From NCBI RefSeq assembly GCF_964355755.1, contig NC_092680.1, forward strand, positions 7,603,001 to 7,667,000: a stretch of 64,000 nt of DNA. The letters are read 5' to 3'. Under the pieces are notes generated by a model that worked only from the letters and a program-made list of their open reading frames with translations, did not search any database and had not been told where the DNA came from. Of this stretch, positions 13,070 through 27,109 are shown in pieces. The first letter of the stretch is position 1; each line of letters opens with the position of its first letter. Source of the DNA: Antedon mediterranea. Taxonomy: Eukaryota; Echinodermata; Crinoidea; Comatulida; Antedonidae. Made by a program: the position numbers and the translations under genes.

Positions 13070-16000
13070 TTAAACATAGATATCAGGCAAGTCAGCATTT
13101 TCAAAGCCCTCGTTGGCATAAGACTGATGTGGTTGAACCTATGAAACGAAAGACACATTTATTATATTTTATAATATCGATAATTATTATCAAAATTAAT
13201 ATCTATCAATATAAATCAAAGGTCTCAACTATGTAAGCTTAAATTTCAAAATTAAAAAATATTTTTAGAGGCCTAAGAAATAATTGTCCACTCGATAACA
13301 TGTATCAAAAGGCATTACACCGAGACTTGATCTAACTGACTTTCAATAGTCATTTAGATTATATCTAGTTACACAGTGATGCAGAATCGGGCGTAGGCCT
13401 ACTCATTTAAACTTACGGCAGATGCGATGTCTTGGGAACCGTTCTGTAACCCCACCACAGAAGCACTCTGTTTTCTCAATCTGTCACGTTTAACTGGTAC
13501 AGTGTCAAATATTGCCTGTAAGATGGGTGGTACCCATGGGTCCTCTTTTGACAGATATTTTATCTTAAATTCTTCTAATTCTTCTTTCGTCATTTGTACG
13601 TGAAAATCAGTCAAATTTGAATGTATTCCGTGCTCAATGAAATCAGCTCCTAGGATTTCTTTCTCTTCTGAGCAACTATTGAAAATGAATAGTTTATATT
13701 ATTTAACTAGCGGATGCAACACGAGTGAGTTTGTGAATCGTTTGGTTGGCTAAGTTTGGACGATAGGCCTACATCGCGTCGTGATTGGTTAAATTGCTTG
13801 CAGTACGCTTACGTAGGAACTAAGTTGAACAAGGGAGTTGTCTAATAACAACTCCCTGGTTGAACAGACGGTGTCGTGAGCACGGTGATCGGTCCCATTT
13901 TGAAAGGTCCAACCTTCTAAATAATCCTTGCTTTCACTCAACAAAAATCGTGCGGCCAATTATGATTGGCGATCGTAAATGAATCTATCTATCCATGGAG
14001 AAAATAAGTTGCTTCATGATCTATCTAATTAAATTTGTTTATGGACCCGATCGTCTTTTCTATGGTCTTATAAACATAAATTCATTAATCTTATATTATT
14101 TTAAAATATCAGATCAAAAACACGTTGATGTAATAGGATTTAAACATGATTTCGTACTGACTTACCGTAGGCCAATAGTGATGTTAAGAATATACAAAAA
14201 TGTGAAGGCAATCACAACGGTCCAGACAATAATTATGGCCGTCATGAGCAGTTGAACGCCAAGCAACGTAAAACCACCACCATAGAAGAGACCTATATGT
14301 TAAAGATTAAACAATACACGGTAACAACGATTTTAAAAATACTGTTTATTTCCACCCCTCCCCTACCAGCGATTAGAAACGAGCGGAATGATTCTCTTTC
14401 ATTTTGTTCTCACCAACTATACTTTTAAAAAACAATTGATTTATATTATTCTTTCAGAATCTAAAATGTATATATTTAATAACATTATTTAACAATTATT
14501 TTCTATATGCCGAATAATCATTCCAATGCTTCATCATAAAAAAAACGAAACTTTTTTTGCATTTTTAATGAGAATTTCATATTTACATATTTTTCCTAAT
14601 TATAATATCACTTACTTTTCGTGACATTACCCTTCCTTAAAATATTATACAGATATAACATGTGATGAAAATGTGATACTGTATACGGAACTTTCCTAAA
14701 TACTGAATAAATTAACACAGTCGTCATACCGCTTCTAACGTTGAATTCGTCTACATTATCCGGTCTACCGAATAAGCCAACGGATAACAAGCTCCACACT
14801 GAGGCAGTCCCGTGAACACCGACTACACTGATTGGATCATCAATCTCCATTTTTTCTAATATATGTCCGGTGTAAACGGCTAATAATCCGCCACCCATAC
14901 CAATGATGAAACATTCCCACGGCTTAGCAATTGCACACAGAGCTTAAATATAACAAATATACATTTTTTTAAATCATATACACATTTTAAGTATTAATTG
15001 TCTGATTTTCTTCAAATGTTCAATTATAATAATTATGTTCTACTCTAAACATGCATTTAAGTCTTTAATTTGAGGGAGCAGCTATAGATTGTGATCTTCA
15101 TCGGTCTTTATAATTGTAGAGAGTCTTGAAAGAGACCTGTATGAAGGTCTTTTAAGGGTCTTTCACACCATCCTGTCTCGGCGTGGAGCATCAAAACGAA
15201 ACATTGATGTTCGATTTGATTTGCAGGCGCCGGACCGGAGTCGTGTGTGAAAGACTGTATACTTTATGGTTGTGTAAAGTAATCATCCTACCTGTACTGC
15301 CAACAAGTCCCCCCAACACACTGTTTATAAGGTAACCTATGTCAAATCTTTTATTGAGGGTTATATAGCTGAGAAGAATACCGATTAGCCCTCCACCAAC
15401 CGATGCTGTAATAGTTGTCACTGCAGCTCTGTAAATGGTAACAAATGACATATAATTATAATACAGTAGGCCTACAGTATAGTATACTTTCATCAAACCG
15501 TACTATAATGAAGTACGTGTTAACAAAGTAACATTTTTTGTTATCCCATCTAGATGGGGCGAAATTTAAATGGAATTTGAATATACTGTATCGTCACCAT
15601 TTTGAAAGCTCTTTCTATTATGCTTGATACTGTCGTTTGGCCGACCGGATTTAGTCGAGTGGCTGACTGGATTTAGTCGGGTGGTCGAGCGGCTTTAGTC
15701 GAGTGGCCGACTGAATTTTGTCGGGTGGTCGAGCGGTTTTAGTCGAGTGGCCGACTGGATTTAGTCAGGTGGTCGAGCGGTTTTAGTCGAGTGGACGACT
15801 GGATTTTGTCGGGTGGTCGAGCGGTTTTAGTCGAGTGGCCGACTGGATTTAATCGGGTGGTCGAGCAGTTTTAGTCGAGTGACCGACTGGATTTTGTCGG
15901 GTGGTCGAGCGATTTTAGTCGAGTGGCCGACTGAATTTTGTCGGGTGGTCGAGCGGTTTTAGTCGAGTGGCCGACTGAATTTAGTCGGGTAGTCGAGCAG

Positions 16001-19000
16001 TAATGAGTGACTGAGCGGTTAAGAATGATAGGGACACCGCAAACCGTAGCAATACAATCAGCACAGGTTGAAGGCTATTCTTGGACGTCCTGGCTCGTGT
16101 GCACTTAAAGAATACAGCGCATATTTAGGAAGAGTAGTTCATATTGTACAATTTCATACACAAATTACAATAATCACCTACGATAATTATGGTAATGGTA
16201 ACATTCCTATCCATGTGTTTTCTCTACTTAAAAAAACTAAGGCCTATCCCGGTTGCGGATTAGTCCAACATCGAAGTTGTTCTAGACACCAAGTAATGTT
16301 CTACATTTGTTCCTGACATTTTAACACGGGTGTTCTTAAAATTGAGGGCACTAAACATAAAAGTTACGAGATGAAAATATGTAGCGGCGTTTGCATGCCT
16401 CGCTGGCTCGCATTTTTTACAACACTCTACCATGGTTGGGACTGAGCTAAGACAATTTTGAAAATAGAGCTGCTAGTAGGTGAAATGTCAGGTCTAGGTT
16501 TAAACATGGATTAATGATAATATTCATAATCCTTGGCCTAAACAAGGGGGCGTTCCCCAAATCACGCCGCCCGCACCCCCAGGCTACTGTATTTGTTCTT
16601 TGTCTCATTCATGTCATCTCAAATTCACATTACTCATATCAATAATGAATGTTTTACATTTTTTTACTAGGCCTATCTGGCAATGTTTTCATGGTTACAG
16701 TAGTATTATAAGAAACCATTATAATTATCAATAAAAGTATGTAAATAAATATTTTGCATTGTAAATGCAATTATAGTGGATTTATTTAAGAGTATAGTAA
16801 GGTTGACTGAAATGAATGGGTAATGTAATTTTCTTAAAACGTATATATCAATTTACGCAAGTCATGCAACTTTCAGTAAACTTCTAGATATTTTACTCAA
16901 TGGTATTTAAAGTTGGTACATATGTTCTGTTCTTATTATTTTTACAACCTGAATAAAAATCAGTATACTTAGTTTTGGTTAGATAATTACATAATTAGTT
17001 ACAATTAAAACTAATTTATAAACTTGCCTCGAATATATGGATGTTTTCTGTGGCCCTGAATGCTAATTTACCCGCATGATTTTAATGCTAAGTTTGAGAG
17101 GCGGACACAATACATACAATTTTATAGAAACGGGGCAAACGACGAGCGCACGCCCTCTAAGTTTCTTTAAATTCAAACAAGAACAACTTCAATATTCTGT
17201 TAATTTAACAAATACTGTACCTTGCGGCTAACATCCATTTTCCATCACTAATCCCGAAAGTACTTCCACAGTTGAAGCCAAGCCAGCCCCACCAAAGCAT
17301 GAACATGCCCAGCAAAGCATTGGTTGGGTTGTTCATATCAGGCGGACCTCTACCAGTGAATCGCTTCTTTCTAGGCTTCATCATTATGGTTGCTACAAGA
17401 CCAGTTACTCCTCCAACCAGATGTACCACACCTGTCAAATATTGAATTGTTAACAATTAAAATCAATCATGTTTCTCGTTTTCTTTTTGTATCTTTAAGA
17501 AGACGACTCTAGTTTCAGTAGTAACAGCATATTCTGTATTGGACATTTGATGCCTGAATCACAAACGATTAGAATAATAACTTTATATGAGTACATATGA
17601 TGTAATATTTTAAAATATTATTATTATTAGTATGATACTCATATATGCACGAGATACAGAACTGAAAATTTCGGGTGAAATGACACAGTAACTAATCTAA
17701 ACTCTTAGGTTTTTAAGGCTTAACTTATTTGTTAAATCGAGTGTAGATTACATTACATCTTGTAAAAGATTTCAAATGAAATATATTCTATGCCTACTTA
17801 AAAGATAACGTTACAATGAATCAACTATACATGCCTGCGCCGGCTATATCAACTGCACCTAGTTTATACAGGAATCCGTTTGTAGCCCAGACCCAGTGTG
17901 CAGGAAAACAGTACACAAAAGTGTTCAAAAAAGAAAACAAGCAGTACGAATCCAGCTTAGCTCTTTCTGCCATCGCACCTGGAAGGATAATTTTTTTGGA
18001 TAAATAATAATAATTATATTTATATTCCAAATTTCTAAAAAATGCGGCCTACAAAAACATCATATTTCTTTAGTTATAATAACTGCAAACAAAAATAAAA
18101 ATACAAATAATATTCAGGCATATTTATTTTGGTTTATTATTTATTTTAGGCAGTTAAGACTATGTTTTATGTTGGTTACGTATTTCTGCTTATTATGTTG
18201 TTTATTTAATAGAAGCGGTGGTGCATGCCGTACGTTGTAGGCCCTAACGGTTGTTAGTTTGAAAGAGTTCCCTATGTAATATCAACAGTTCTACAAAGAT
18301 ATGGACTGCGTCAGGATTGATTCAATATGCTAAAAAAATGTATGTATATCTTATTACGTAAGATAGCGTGTATTTCAATGCTTTGGAATAATGTATTTTA
18401 CATTTGTAATATTTTTTCGGTATTGCCTTAATTACGCTGTTACATTATACCGCTATATATTGCTTGAAAGCTATCTGTAATTATTACATCGTTTCCAAGG
18501 TAATATAGTTAATGAAAAAATAATTTCCGAACCCTTAATTAAAACTATAATTTTTATCTTTTAGATTGAAAAAGTAATTTAGGTGACCTAATAGAATTCC
18601 GATTATACCGACCATATTAATTGCATTCATCATTAACTGTTCAGCAATCTAATTTAATAGAAAAAATTCAAAAACGGGCATTGCGCATAATTTTGAGCCC
18701 ACATTATGTTAGCTATAAATTAGCCTTAGAGCAAGTGGGTTTGCCTTCTTTAAAGTCCCGTAGAGAACAGATTCTTCTCAAGTTTGGCAAGAGTCTTTTA
18801 GAATCTACCAAATTTAGAAATATGTTACCAGCATATAAATCTGATAGACATTCAAGATCGTTAAGGAGCAATACTAGCTCAAAGTTGGATTCTTGCAGAT
18901 GTCGTACAGAAAGATATAGGCGGTCTACTATTCCGCACTTAGCACGAATCCTTTAAGTTTAAGTTTAATGTTTAGTTTAGATCTCTTTTGATGTATTTTA

Positions 19001-22000
19001 CTTCTCAGTTTATGATTGTAATCCAACCTTTTCAGCTCTTGCTGCTGGTTGGAATTTGATGTTTTTTATACCTTAATAAATAAATAAATAAATAAATAAA
19101 TTGTATTGTCAAAAGTGTCAACTAATGAATTATTGAATGTCTTCTATCGATTACCTTTTTATTCAACATTTTACATTTTATTTATCGTTTCAAATTTCCA
19201 AGTTTGACATTTGTAAATTTTACAAATTCAAAGACAGCAAACTGGATATCGATTTAAATATCTCAAAATATTATTGAATAATGTTTAAGCTTTAAAATAA
19301 ATTAAAACAAACTGAAGATAAATATGTTAGATTGCTATTGAACCAACTGTTTTGTTATGCTGTTATACCATCAATTCAATTATTCCTTTAGCAAACATTT
19401 CCTACTTATTTCAAAGACTTTTTCACATTCTTAAGCAATTTTAATTCCACCCTTTAAAAAGTTTAAATTTTAAAACTTAGGTATGTAAATTAAAGATATT
19501 GTCCCCCTAAAAAAAATTGTGAAAAAATGTTATGCCATTTTATTGTCACAAAATAGTTATTCATTTTGACCAAAAACTGGATCAGAAAAAAATATTTTCC
19601 TGAAAATGTAAAGCAAAAAATACCTAAATTGTCTGTCAGACAATCGTTTCCTTTGTCTTTTTACAAGTGAAATAATTATTTTTGCTGAATTTTTTTTTTT
19701 TTGAAAGTGAACAACTTTATTTAAACTGCAAAATGGCCTCTTTAAAATCTGATTTTATTAGTCTTTATTTTTCAGGTTTTGGGGGACAATACATCTTTAG
19801 CTGTTAATGATGAGTGTCATTATTTTAAATTGTGACAAGATCTGTGAGTGAGTTGCAGTAATTTGTTCCTCCAAGAAACAGTGGCAAACTCAGAGATTGA
19901 AAAAAAATAAACAAAAGAAGGTCCGGTGAAGTGTTTTTTTTTTACTTTCACTAAATTCACAAAACCGTCAGCAAAATAGTTTGTCAAGGACACCGGTTTT
20001 AAGAAGGTAGTTTGCCGAAAGTTGTCAATTAGTCTACACTCTAGCAAACTTTGGAAAACTGAAGTTTGCTAGTGTAGGTTGGGATAAATTTTAATTCCTA
20101 CCAGATACAATGGTGGTTGCTGTGGTAGCAAATGATGCTTGGAACACAAATCGAGCATATGTCCAACCCATCTCATCGTCACCGGATGCGTCAGTTGCGA
20201 AATGTCCAAATCCTATTACAAAAAAAAAAAGTGAATAATTCAAAGTTTACGTTGCAAATAATAACGATTGATACACTTATTCACCGTTTATTTTGTTTAA
20301 CCCAAAAAAGCATACTGTACAATAATAATTTTAAACTCATAAAATAAAAAAACATTAAATATCAATAGTTTTGAGATCTGTTGATATTTGTGATGTATAC
20401 GTGACATGAAAACAAATGTGATAACCTTTTAACAATGTCACTTGGTAACGTATTTGAATTTTAATAATAAACAATAATTTGGTAATAACCTTCAATAACC
20501 TATTATTTATTATTATTAATAATAATATAATTATTTTTTTCATTATTATAAAAAGCACTCTGGTTAATAGTATTGCTTATATAACATTTAGTTTAATGAC
20601 GTATAGGCCTAGGCCTAATTTTGAAAAACATGTAACTCTCGGATAAAAATGTATCGTTACGTATACTTTGCGCAAACTCGGTGGTCAAGAGGTATGAACG
20701 CGGGGCCAGACTATAGTGATCTGGAGGCTTCTCAATCTGGTTATCATTATATCGAAACGCATGACGTAAGCGCAACGTAACTAATTTGACCAATCACAAG
20801 CGATTGATTATCCGTACTGTCGCTTTTCATTGTGGGAACCAAGCTTCAATACTTAATATGAAGTAAGAATAGGGAAATAATTAAATTAGTGTTCAAATTA
20901 TGTACCGAATTTAGAAGATCCAGTGCGGTAAATAATAATGATCTAAACAAAACTATGTACATTTTTAAATATAGCGTTTATTGTACACATCAGTAAAATC
21001 TTATCCTTAAGTTGCTTTACACTTTTTAATTAAATACTCTTTTTTTCGATGGCTACTCATTTCATACCAATTGGTTGTGTTCTGGGAAACCTGGAATCAA
21101 TCGACCCTTGTATAAACTTCATTTTAACTTACCGCAAAATGGATTAGACCACGGACCATCTCCATAAATGAATCCATAGCCAAACAACCAATACGACAAA
21201 CCTCCAAATATGACATCAACAGCATTCTTAACCATAATGTTCACTTCATTTTTACGTGATACAGTCCCTGATTCTAAAAGTCCAAAACCTGTATAAAAGA
21301 TGACAAAAAAAACTAAAAATTGTAATACAAATTTTTTTAAAGTACTATAATTACTGTAATTGATTATAATGTAACTAGATAATTATTGATACACAATTGT
21401 TTCGCTTATGACTATTTTTTTTTGGTATATTGGGAGAAACTATTTTATTAAGCCACTTTACCTACGTTTTTTCGACTTAATTTAAGGTTAAATTTTATGT
21501 AAAAATAAATACTATATAGACCTATTGCGGTGCCTAATGAAGAATGTGAAAAATACTGTAATTTTAATAATTTGGGCGACCCGCTATAGATACCAAAATG
21601 TATCGCGCGCGGATTGATATTTTCATACTACTTATGTGATGAAGAAGCGAGAAAACGCCAGGCTAGGCTCAACTATAGGCCTACAAAGTAAGCTAGACCG
21701 AAGACCATCTACGAGAGAACATTCGACGCGAGCTAATTAGGTAGTGCATTGGTTTTTTTTTATCATATTAAACCTTAGAACGTACATATAAGACAAGGAA
21801 TAACATAGTTTAATATTTTGAAAGTTAAATTGCAGGTAAAGTCTCTTTAAGGGAAACTTTGTTGAGTCTTGAAGTTGTCCACTTTAAAAAAAAAATTTTC
21901 TTTCAATTAAAACATGAAGATCATGTAAAGAAAAAAAAGTTTCTCTAATTTGATAAATAACATTCAATAAACAGGGTGAATAATGTTATTATTTGTATGC

Positions 22001-23447
22001 AATAGTTAATTCATATTGTTATATTTCTAATGTCTTTGTTAAAAATGGAAGACCCGCATGCCTTATAAAGACATATTAAAAACTCTACAGAATAATTCGA
22101 TTTATTACTTTGAAAAAAAAATGTCATCATGATGTCACATGTTGATAAACGTAGGCCTAATATGGTGTTGTTATTGGTACAAGGTAAACTCTTCTTATTA
22201 AGTGGGATTAAATCAAGACTTTATCAGATTTGATGTTGCAGTTATTGGAATGATGTAATTGTCATTGGCAAGCTTCTAATCGTATTACTATATTTATTGG
22301 TATGTGGTATCGATTACATACAATTAACTTACTTAGTTAAAATTGCGTGATATATTTTCTCTGTAATTTCCTGTGATTTAGACATTTCGACGAACGATAT
22401 TTATTAATTCGTATCTTCATGTACGGTTGTTTATTTTCGCGTCGCCTGCACTTTTTATTTTCAATGATTGCATCATAATTACGTATTAATTGCGTTATGT
22501 TAACATCTTATTAAAATTATCTTCAACTTCAAATATATCAATAATACATTGAAATATGTGCGTCTCATTTTGTAGCATGGAATTATTATTTATTTCTATT
22601 CTTCTCTTATAAAAAAAATAAAAAACCATAGCATAATTACCAGAAGTGTTCATAATTTACAGGAACTTACATGAAATAGTTTTTGGACTTAGATTTTTCT
22701 TACAAATTACAAGATTAAATTTATAACTGCTTGTTCTGCAGCAGTCAATTAAATAAACGGTTTTCTTAAAAATGCATATAATTATTTTGATATCGTCATC
22801 ACCACATCTTTTTGTGAACCACTGGTACGATTCTTTATTTATTTTTATATACGATCATTTTAAGCCGTTAAGTACATCACAAATTGCATTCATTATAGCT
22901 TAATGGGGTTACATGAGAAATTATGGTAGATTGAATATATTATACCGTAATTTATACAGTAGTAACAACAATAGCAATTGAATAATGATTTTAAATAGAC
23001 CACACATTATTAATAAATACAACATGATGATTAATACAATTGGATGTAGTTCAGTACTGTAGCTTGGTGGTTAATATGCTGGCTTACCAATCTCAGTTCC
23101 TAGGTTCAAAACTTGTCGTATTCCATGTGACCAGATTTCGTTTTCATAGTTTATTTTCGCTATTCGCTTCCCCACCCACCCCACAGACTGACAGAAGATT
23201 CAGTTACATTTTTTGTTTTTGTATTTTACACTATTTTGATAAGAAATAAAAATGAAAAACAATAAACGAATACGATCTTTAACGAACCTGACTGCATAGT
23301 AAAGATAATAAAAGAACTTGTCAGTATCCACGTAGCATCATCCCAGCTAGTTTCAGCCTGCTCCTTTTCAGTGATGTTTGTTTCTAAAACAATATAATCA
23401 TCGTACACGGGGGCACATGTTGCATTTGTACAGTTTACAGCATCCAT
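13070..23447 (-). CDS. AMT-type ammonium transporter, complete, 10 exons, 528 aa (AMT-A)
   Basis: Coding exons in order: 23447-23288, 21288-21133, 20212-20102, 17978-17835, 17431-17221, 15428-15292, 14942-14730, 14292-14166, 13675-13417, 13138-13070. They total 1587 nt with all phases consistent. The start ATG (23447) has A at -3 and G at +4; the stop is TAA at 13072-13070. The protein fits an 11-helix AMT/MEP channel. FQASFATTATTIVSG (129-143) holds the Phe-gate region, HWVWATNG (170-177) the external Trp site, and VDIAGAGVVHLVGG (185-198) the conserved Asp186 and pore His194. GVHGTASVW (348-356) gives the second pore histidine, His350. Three N-glycosylation sequons (N5, N8, N24) lie in the probable extracellular N-terminus. 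The roughly 108-residue cytosolic tail begins with the conserved SEEKEILGADFIEHG block and ends DIYV, a possible class II PDZ ligand. It is an AMT rather than an Rh protein by these motifs. The intron after residue 190 has a GC donor (see findings). Confidence 0.95.
15645..16015 (+). repeat. 44-bp satellite in AMT-A intron 5
   Basis: About eight tandem copies of a 44-bp unit built from 'gtcgggtggtcgagcggttt' plus 'tagtcgagtggccgactgga'. Each unit is itself two diverged half-units (gggtggtcgagcgg / gagtggccgactgg). It lies wholly inside intron 5 (15429-17220). Confidence 0.9.
16210..16600 (+). repeat. Interspersed repeat, copy 3 of the 10.97-kb family
   Basis: Carries the same ordered words as the 10.97-11.5 and 12.1-12.3 kb copies, in one continuous stretch. 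It lies in AMT-A intron 5. Confidence 0.6.
18600..19101 (+). mobile_element. 5'-truncated LINE: RT C-terminal end with (AATA)n tail
   Basis: The open frame 18621-18956 contains IEKIQKRALRIIL, YKLALEQVGLPSLKSRREQ and LLKFGKSL. This is the typical C-terminus of jockey/CR1-like retrotransposon reverse transcriptases. It is followed by a short 3' UTR and an (AATA)n tail at 19075-19101. The catalytic domain is absent. It is inserted in AMT-A intron 3, opposite to the gene. Confidence 0.85.
19491..19799. mobile_element. MITE, 'ATTGTCCCCC' family, copy 1
   Basis: Ends are TAAAGATATTGTCCCCCT and GGGGGACAATACATCTTTA. A central palindrome 'attgtctgtcagacaat' is flanked by AT-rich arms. It lies in AMT-A intron 3. 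Other copies are at 24640-24927, 26341-26679 and 33611-33969. Confidence 0.8.
20745..20851. mobile_element. Partial 'GGTTCCCACTAG' MITE in AMT-A intron 2
   Basis: Retains 'gcatgacgtaagcgcaacgt', 'gaccaatcacaagcgat' and the terminal 'gtgggaaccaagctt'. The left terminus is lost. Confidence 0.65.
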
Positions 23448-24029
23448 CTTTATGACCAGAGCCCACGCGATGAAATATAAATAGTATAATCTTTGCGGTG
23501 ATAAAGTGTAGACCACCTTTTAACACGAACTCATCAGTGCAGTCATTAATAATGTTTACTAAATAACTGAGCATGCGTAATAGTTGCTGATTCGTTGGAA
23601 TCAACTGCTATTTTATGGATGAACGTCGTCAAGTGGTTTCCTTTATATTTTTAAATACATGTATGAATACCATTTAAACCAAAAAATTTCTAATTCAAAC
23701 AAATATGTTTCAAGTTGTGTAACTATCATTATACTCAAAATATTCCCTTTTCTTGTATTATTTTATTTAACAAAAATTAAATATAAAGTGTTCAAATATT
23801 TCTGGATTTAATCATTTCCCTTTTTTTATTTGTCCTCTTCTTCTCTGCTTCCAGTTTTTCACTGTCTCTCGTCTATCTGTTGTCTGTCTTTTTGTTGAAA
23901 TTTGTCTCGCCGTAGCATAAGGTGTAACATTCTCACCATTGCTCGTTGGGTTGTTTGTTTCACAAGCCCATACAGTTCCAGGGAAGAGTAATTGTGATTA
24001 TTTAAGCTGTAGCTTTTTATTGGCCAACT

Positions 24030-24280
24030 CTCATGCGCTGCGTCTACGTCCTTACGTTGCGTTGCGTCTACGTGCTAAAGCGTGGTTCCCGCAATCCACG
24101 CAACGTAAGAAAATGCCCTTCTAATAATTGTGTTTGCTCCCGCCTGCGTGAAATCAAACCTGCGATATTTGCAGCACTATTGCGTCGTCGTCGGTTCCTT
24201 GCACTTGTGATTACGCAATACAGCACTTTGCGTCGATAGGTGGCTGCGTTGCGTCCCTAGTGGGAACCAAGCTTTACTTT
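24030..24280. mobile_element. Rearranged 'GGTTCCCACTAG' MITE copies
   Basis: Two or more overlapping fragments carry 'gcgtctacgtccttacgttg', 'gcgtggttcccgcaa' and terminal 'ccctagtgggaaccaagctt'. Confidence 0.65.
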
Positions 24281-24639
24281 GTGTTGCATCTACGTCCCTG
24301 CGTTGCGTCTCTAATTTCCATAGAATGATGGTCGAATGCGTGATGGCGCTATATATGTCAGATCGACTCACTTTATTTTCACGCTGCTGCTCTAGCCCGC
24401 TACGTCACACGAGATGACTCATTAATTAGATGAAATCAAGCAGCAGTTATAGTACTACACTTTGACATTTTTGTTAAAATGGAAACTCCACTATAATTTA
24501 TAGGTAGCAGCTGCATTTCTGGTATTTATGAGTCCAATGATAATACTGTATTTCACTGTCAGATAATCATTGAATTATTATCAAAACAGTCCATGAAAGT
24601 TTTTGTTTGTAATATGATACTTCACACTTGAAGTATCTA

Positions 24640-24927
24640 AGGCGTGATGAAGTGACCCCCAGACTTGACCTTAGCAATAAAATAAACTAAATTGAGTCTG
24701 TTTCATATCAAAGTTATTCACTTCTGTAACAAAATTCACATTATAGAAAGAGAAAAGAAACGTTTAATTATAACTCAAAAACCACATTGTCTGACAGACA
24801 ATTGAAGTATTTTTTGCTTTTAATTACATTTTTTTCAGGTAAAATAACTATTATGTGACAATAAAATGACACATTCAAAAACAAATTTGAAATAAAAAAT
24901 ATTTTTCAGAGGGACAATATATCTTTA
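24640..24927. mobile_element. MITE, 'ATTGTCCCCC' family, copy 2
   Basis: The right end 'gagggacaatatatcttta' and centre 'ttgtctgacagacaa' are clear. The left end is diverged and its position approximate. Confidence 0.65.
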
Positions 24928-26340
24928 AAACTGTTACGTCAATAAGCGAGCAGCGTTTTTTGTAAGAAATATTTCTTGTTTAGTTTACAAACTATATCGT
25001 AAAGTTATTTCAATATTAATTATTTTACAGATAATTTATATAATTTGAAATAAAAATGTACCGGTTTTATTTATTTGAAACACCGTTGAGTAATGTGTTT
25101 AAAGTCATGTGCAGCCAAAACATTATAATTGATCATACACTCCAATAATCATCGATTATCCATAATTTCCATTTTAAATATTTTTTGGTACATTATTTTT
25201 TTTGGGTCAAAATAAGCACAGTGAGAAATAATTCAAATTACCCAGTAAAACCACTATTCTTGCGTGCACAAATAACAATATATAACTTGAAACTTACGTG
25301 TTTTTATTCAGATTTTTATTTTCCCACAAACAATTATCAACATAACCTGTTAACTTGTTTTCTAATCTGACAGCTTAAACTATGCCTGGTTTTGTAGTAG
25401 AACTGACCATGGAACTATAATATAGGCCTAAGATATAGTTCCATGAACTGACTGGTGGCAAATTCTGACAAACTCCTGTTTCTTTCGTCATAATTTCTGT
25501 TATTACATAATTTTTATTTTATGTTAGACTACTTACTTGCTATAATTGAACCGATTTTCTCAGTTAAGCTATCTAACAATACACTGTTATGGTAGCTAAT
25601 GCATTTTCCATCAAACACGTTTGATGTAGGATTGAACGGATCGTTACGTCACAGTAGTTAACAATGGTTAATGGTTATGATTCTGTTATCAACAACAAAA
25701 CACGGCTAAATTATTTTCTTCTTCAGAAATTGAAAAGTGTTATTTCAAAGTAGGCTTAAGGTCTTCAATTTGATTGTCGGAATTGAAGTAGATGTTTTAA
25801 AAAATTATCTCTCGGAATCAAAATACAATCAATTGTGGCGTACAATGTGTAAGACTTACTAATTATGTCAGTGGCCTTCGTAAAGCAAAAGCTTCGTCTC
25901 TAAATAATTAAAAAACTAGTTTTATATGATTTATTCATTTAATTATTTAGATAGGCCTACAGTAAAGACAAATGTTTTTACAAAATGACTTTCTGTGAAT
26001 CCAAATATGATCTCAATCATCCTTCATACGCTAACAAGTCTATCAAAACCCACTGCTTGTAAATTACCTAATATTTCTAATCACATCTGCTAGGTCACAT
26101 ATTTTCAAATTAATATCCTTATATCTATATTTTAAAATCTGTTATCTTATGTTTGTCTCCTTTTATTATCAATTTTATACCATTTCAACTATAATTTGCT
26201 GTAATATATACTTCTAGGCCCTTTTGAAATTGATTCTAATCAATAAATGAATGAATGAACTGGGCCTATAGACTGAATACATGTATATTACAAATGTTAT
26301 TTAGGCCTAAAGGTTCCTAAAAGTTATGCTTGCGTATGTT

Positions 26341-26679
26341 TAAAGATGTATTGTCCCCCAAAAACATGAAAAATGAAGATTAATTAAATCAGACTTTGAA
26401 TATCTTATTTTGTAGTTGTAATAAAGTTAATCACTTCCATAGAAAAACAACAGAAAAAAATAATGTTTTCATTTATAAAATAACATGATAAATGGTTAAA
26501 TTCAACCAAAAATCCATTGGCTGGCAGCCAATTTGACCATTTTTTTACTTTAAATTCCAGTTTGTTTTTTTTCGATCCAAATTTTGGTCGAATTCAATAA
26601 CTATTATGTGACATTAACATGGCATATTCAAAAACAAAAATTTAAGAAAATTATTTTTCAGGGGGACAATACATCTTTA
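26341..26679. mobile_element. MITE, 'ATTGTCCCCC' family, copy 3
   Basis: Ends are TAAAGATGTATTGTCCCCCA and GGGGGACAATACATCTTTA, with TA at both borders. The central palindrome is 'attggctggcagccaat'. This is the cleanest copy. Confidence 0.85.
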
Positions 26680-27109
26680 TTGATGCAATTACATTTATCA
26701 CCAACTTGTCGTAATCGTAAGGGGCGCTATTGTATTCTCCGCGTGATCCATTGTTGGTTATTATTAAGCATATTCATTATGACTATACTCACTGGTTTTA
26801 GACGAACACTACGTAATTATGTGATTATATTTACAATATAATATTGAGTATTCATTTGATGCATCTGTACAGTAAGTATTATCATATTTTAACGTTATCT
26901 CAGTTAATATCTTTTTGGGTGGAGTGTATTTCAATATGAATTTACTGATACTTGAAATATGGTCATTTAGTTTAATATACTTTAATAGAATGTTTTAGTT
27001 TACTTTGAAGAATTTATTTATCAGTATATATATTTTAGAAACAAAATAGACTAAAGCAAACAAGAATCAGTTTTGGCAAACCATGGTTAACCAAAACTAT
27101 AATATCTAT

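Noticed and set aside
23448-23516. Upstream start giving 23 more residues for AMT-A
   Set aside because: The upstream codon at 23516 is GTG, not ATG; the ATG at 23447 has an ideal context.
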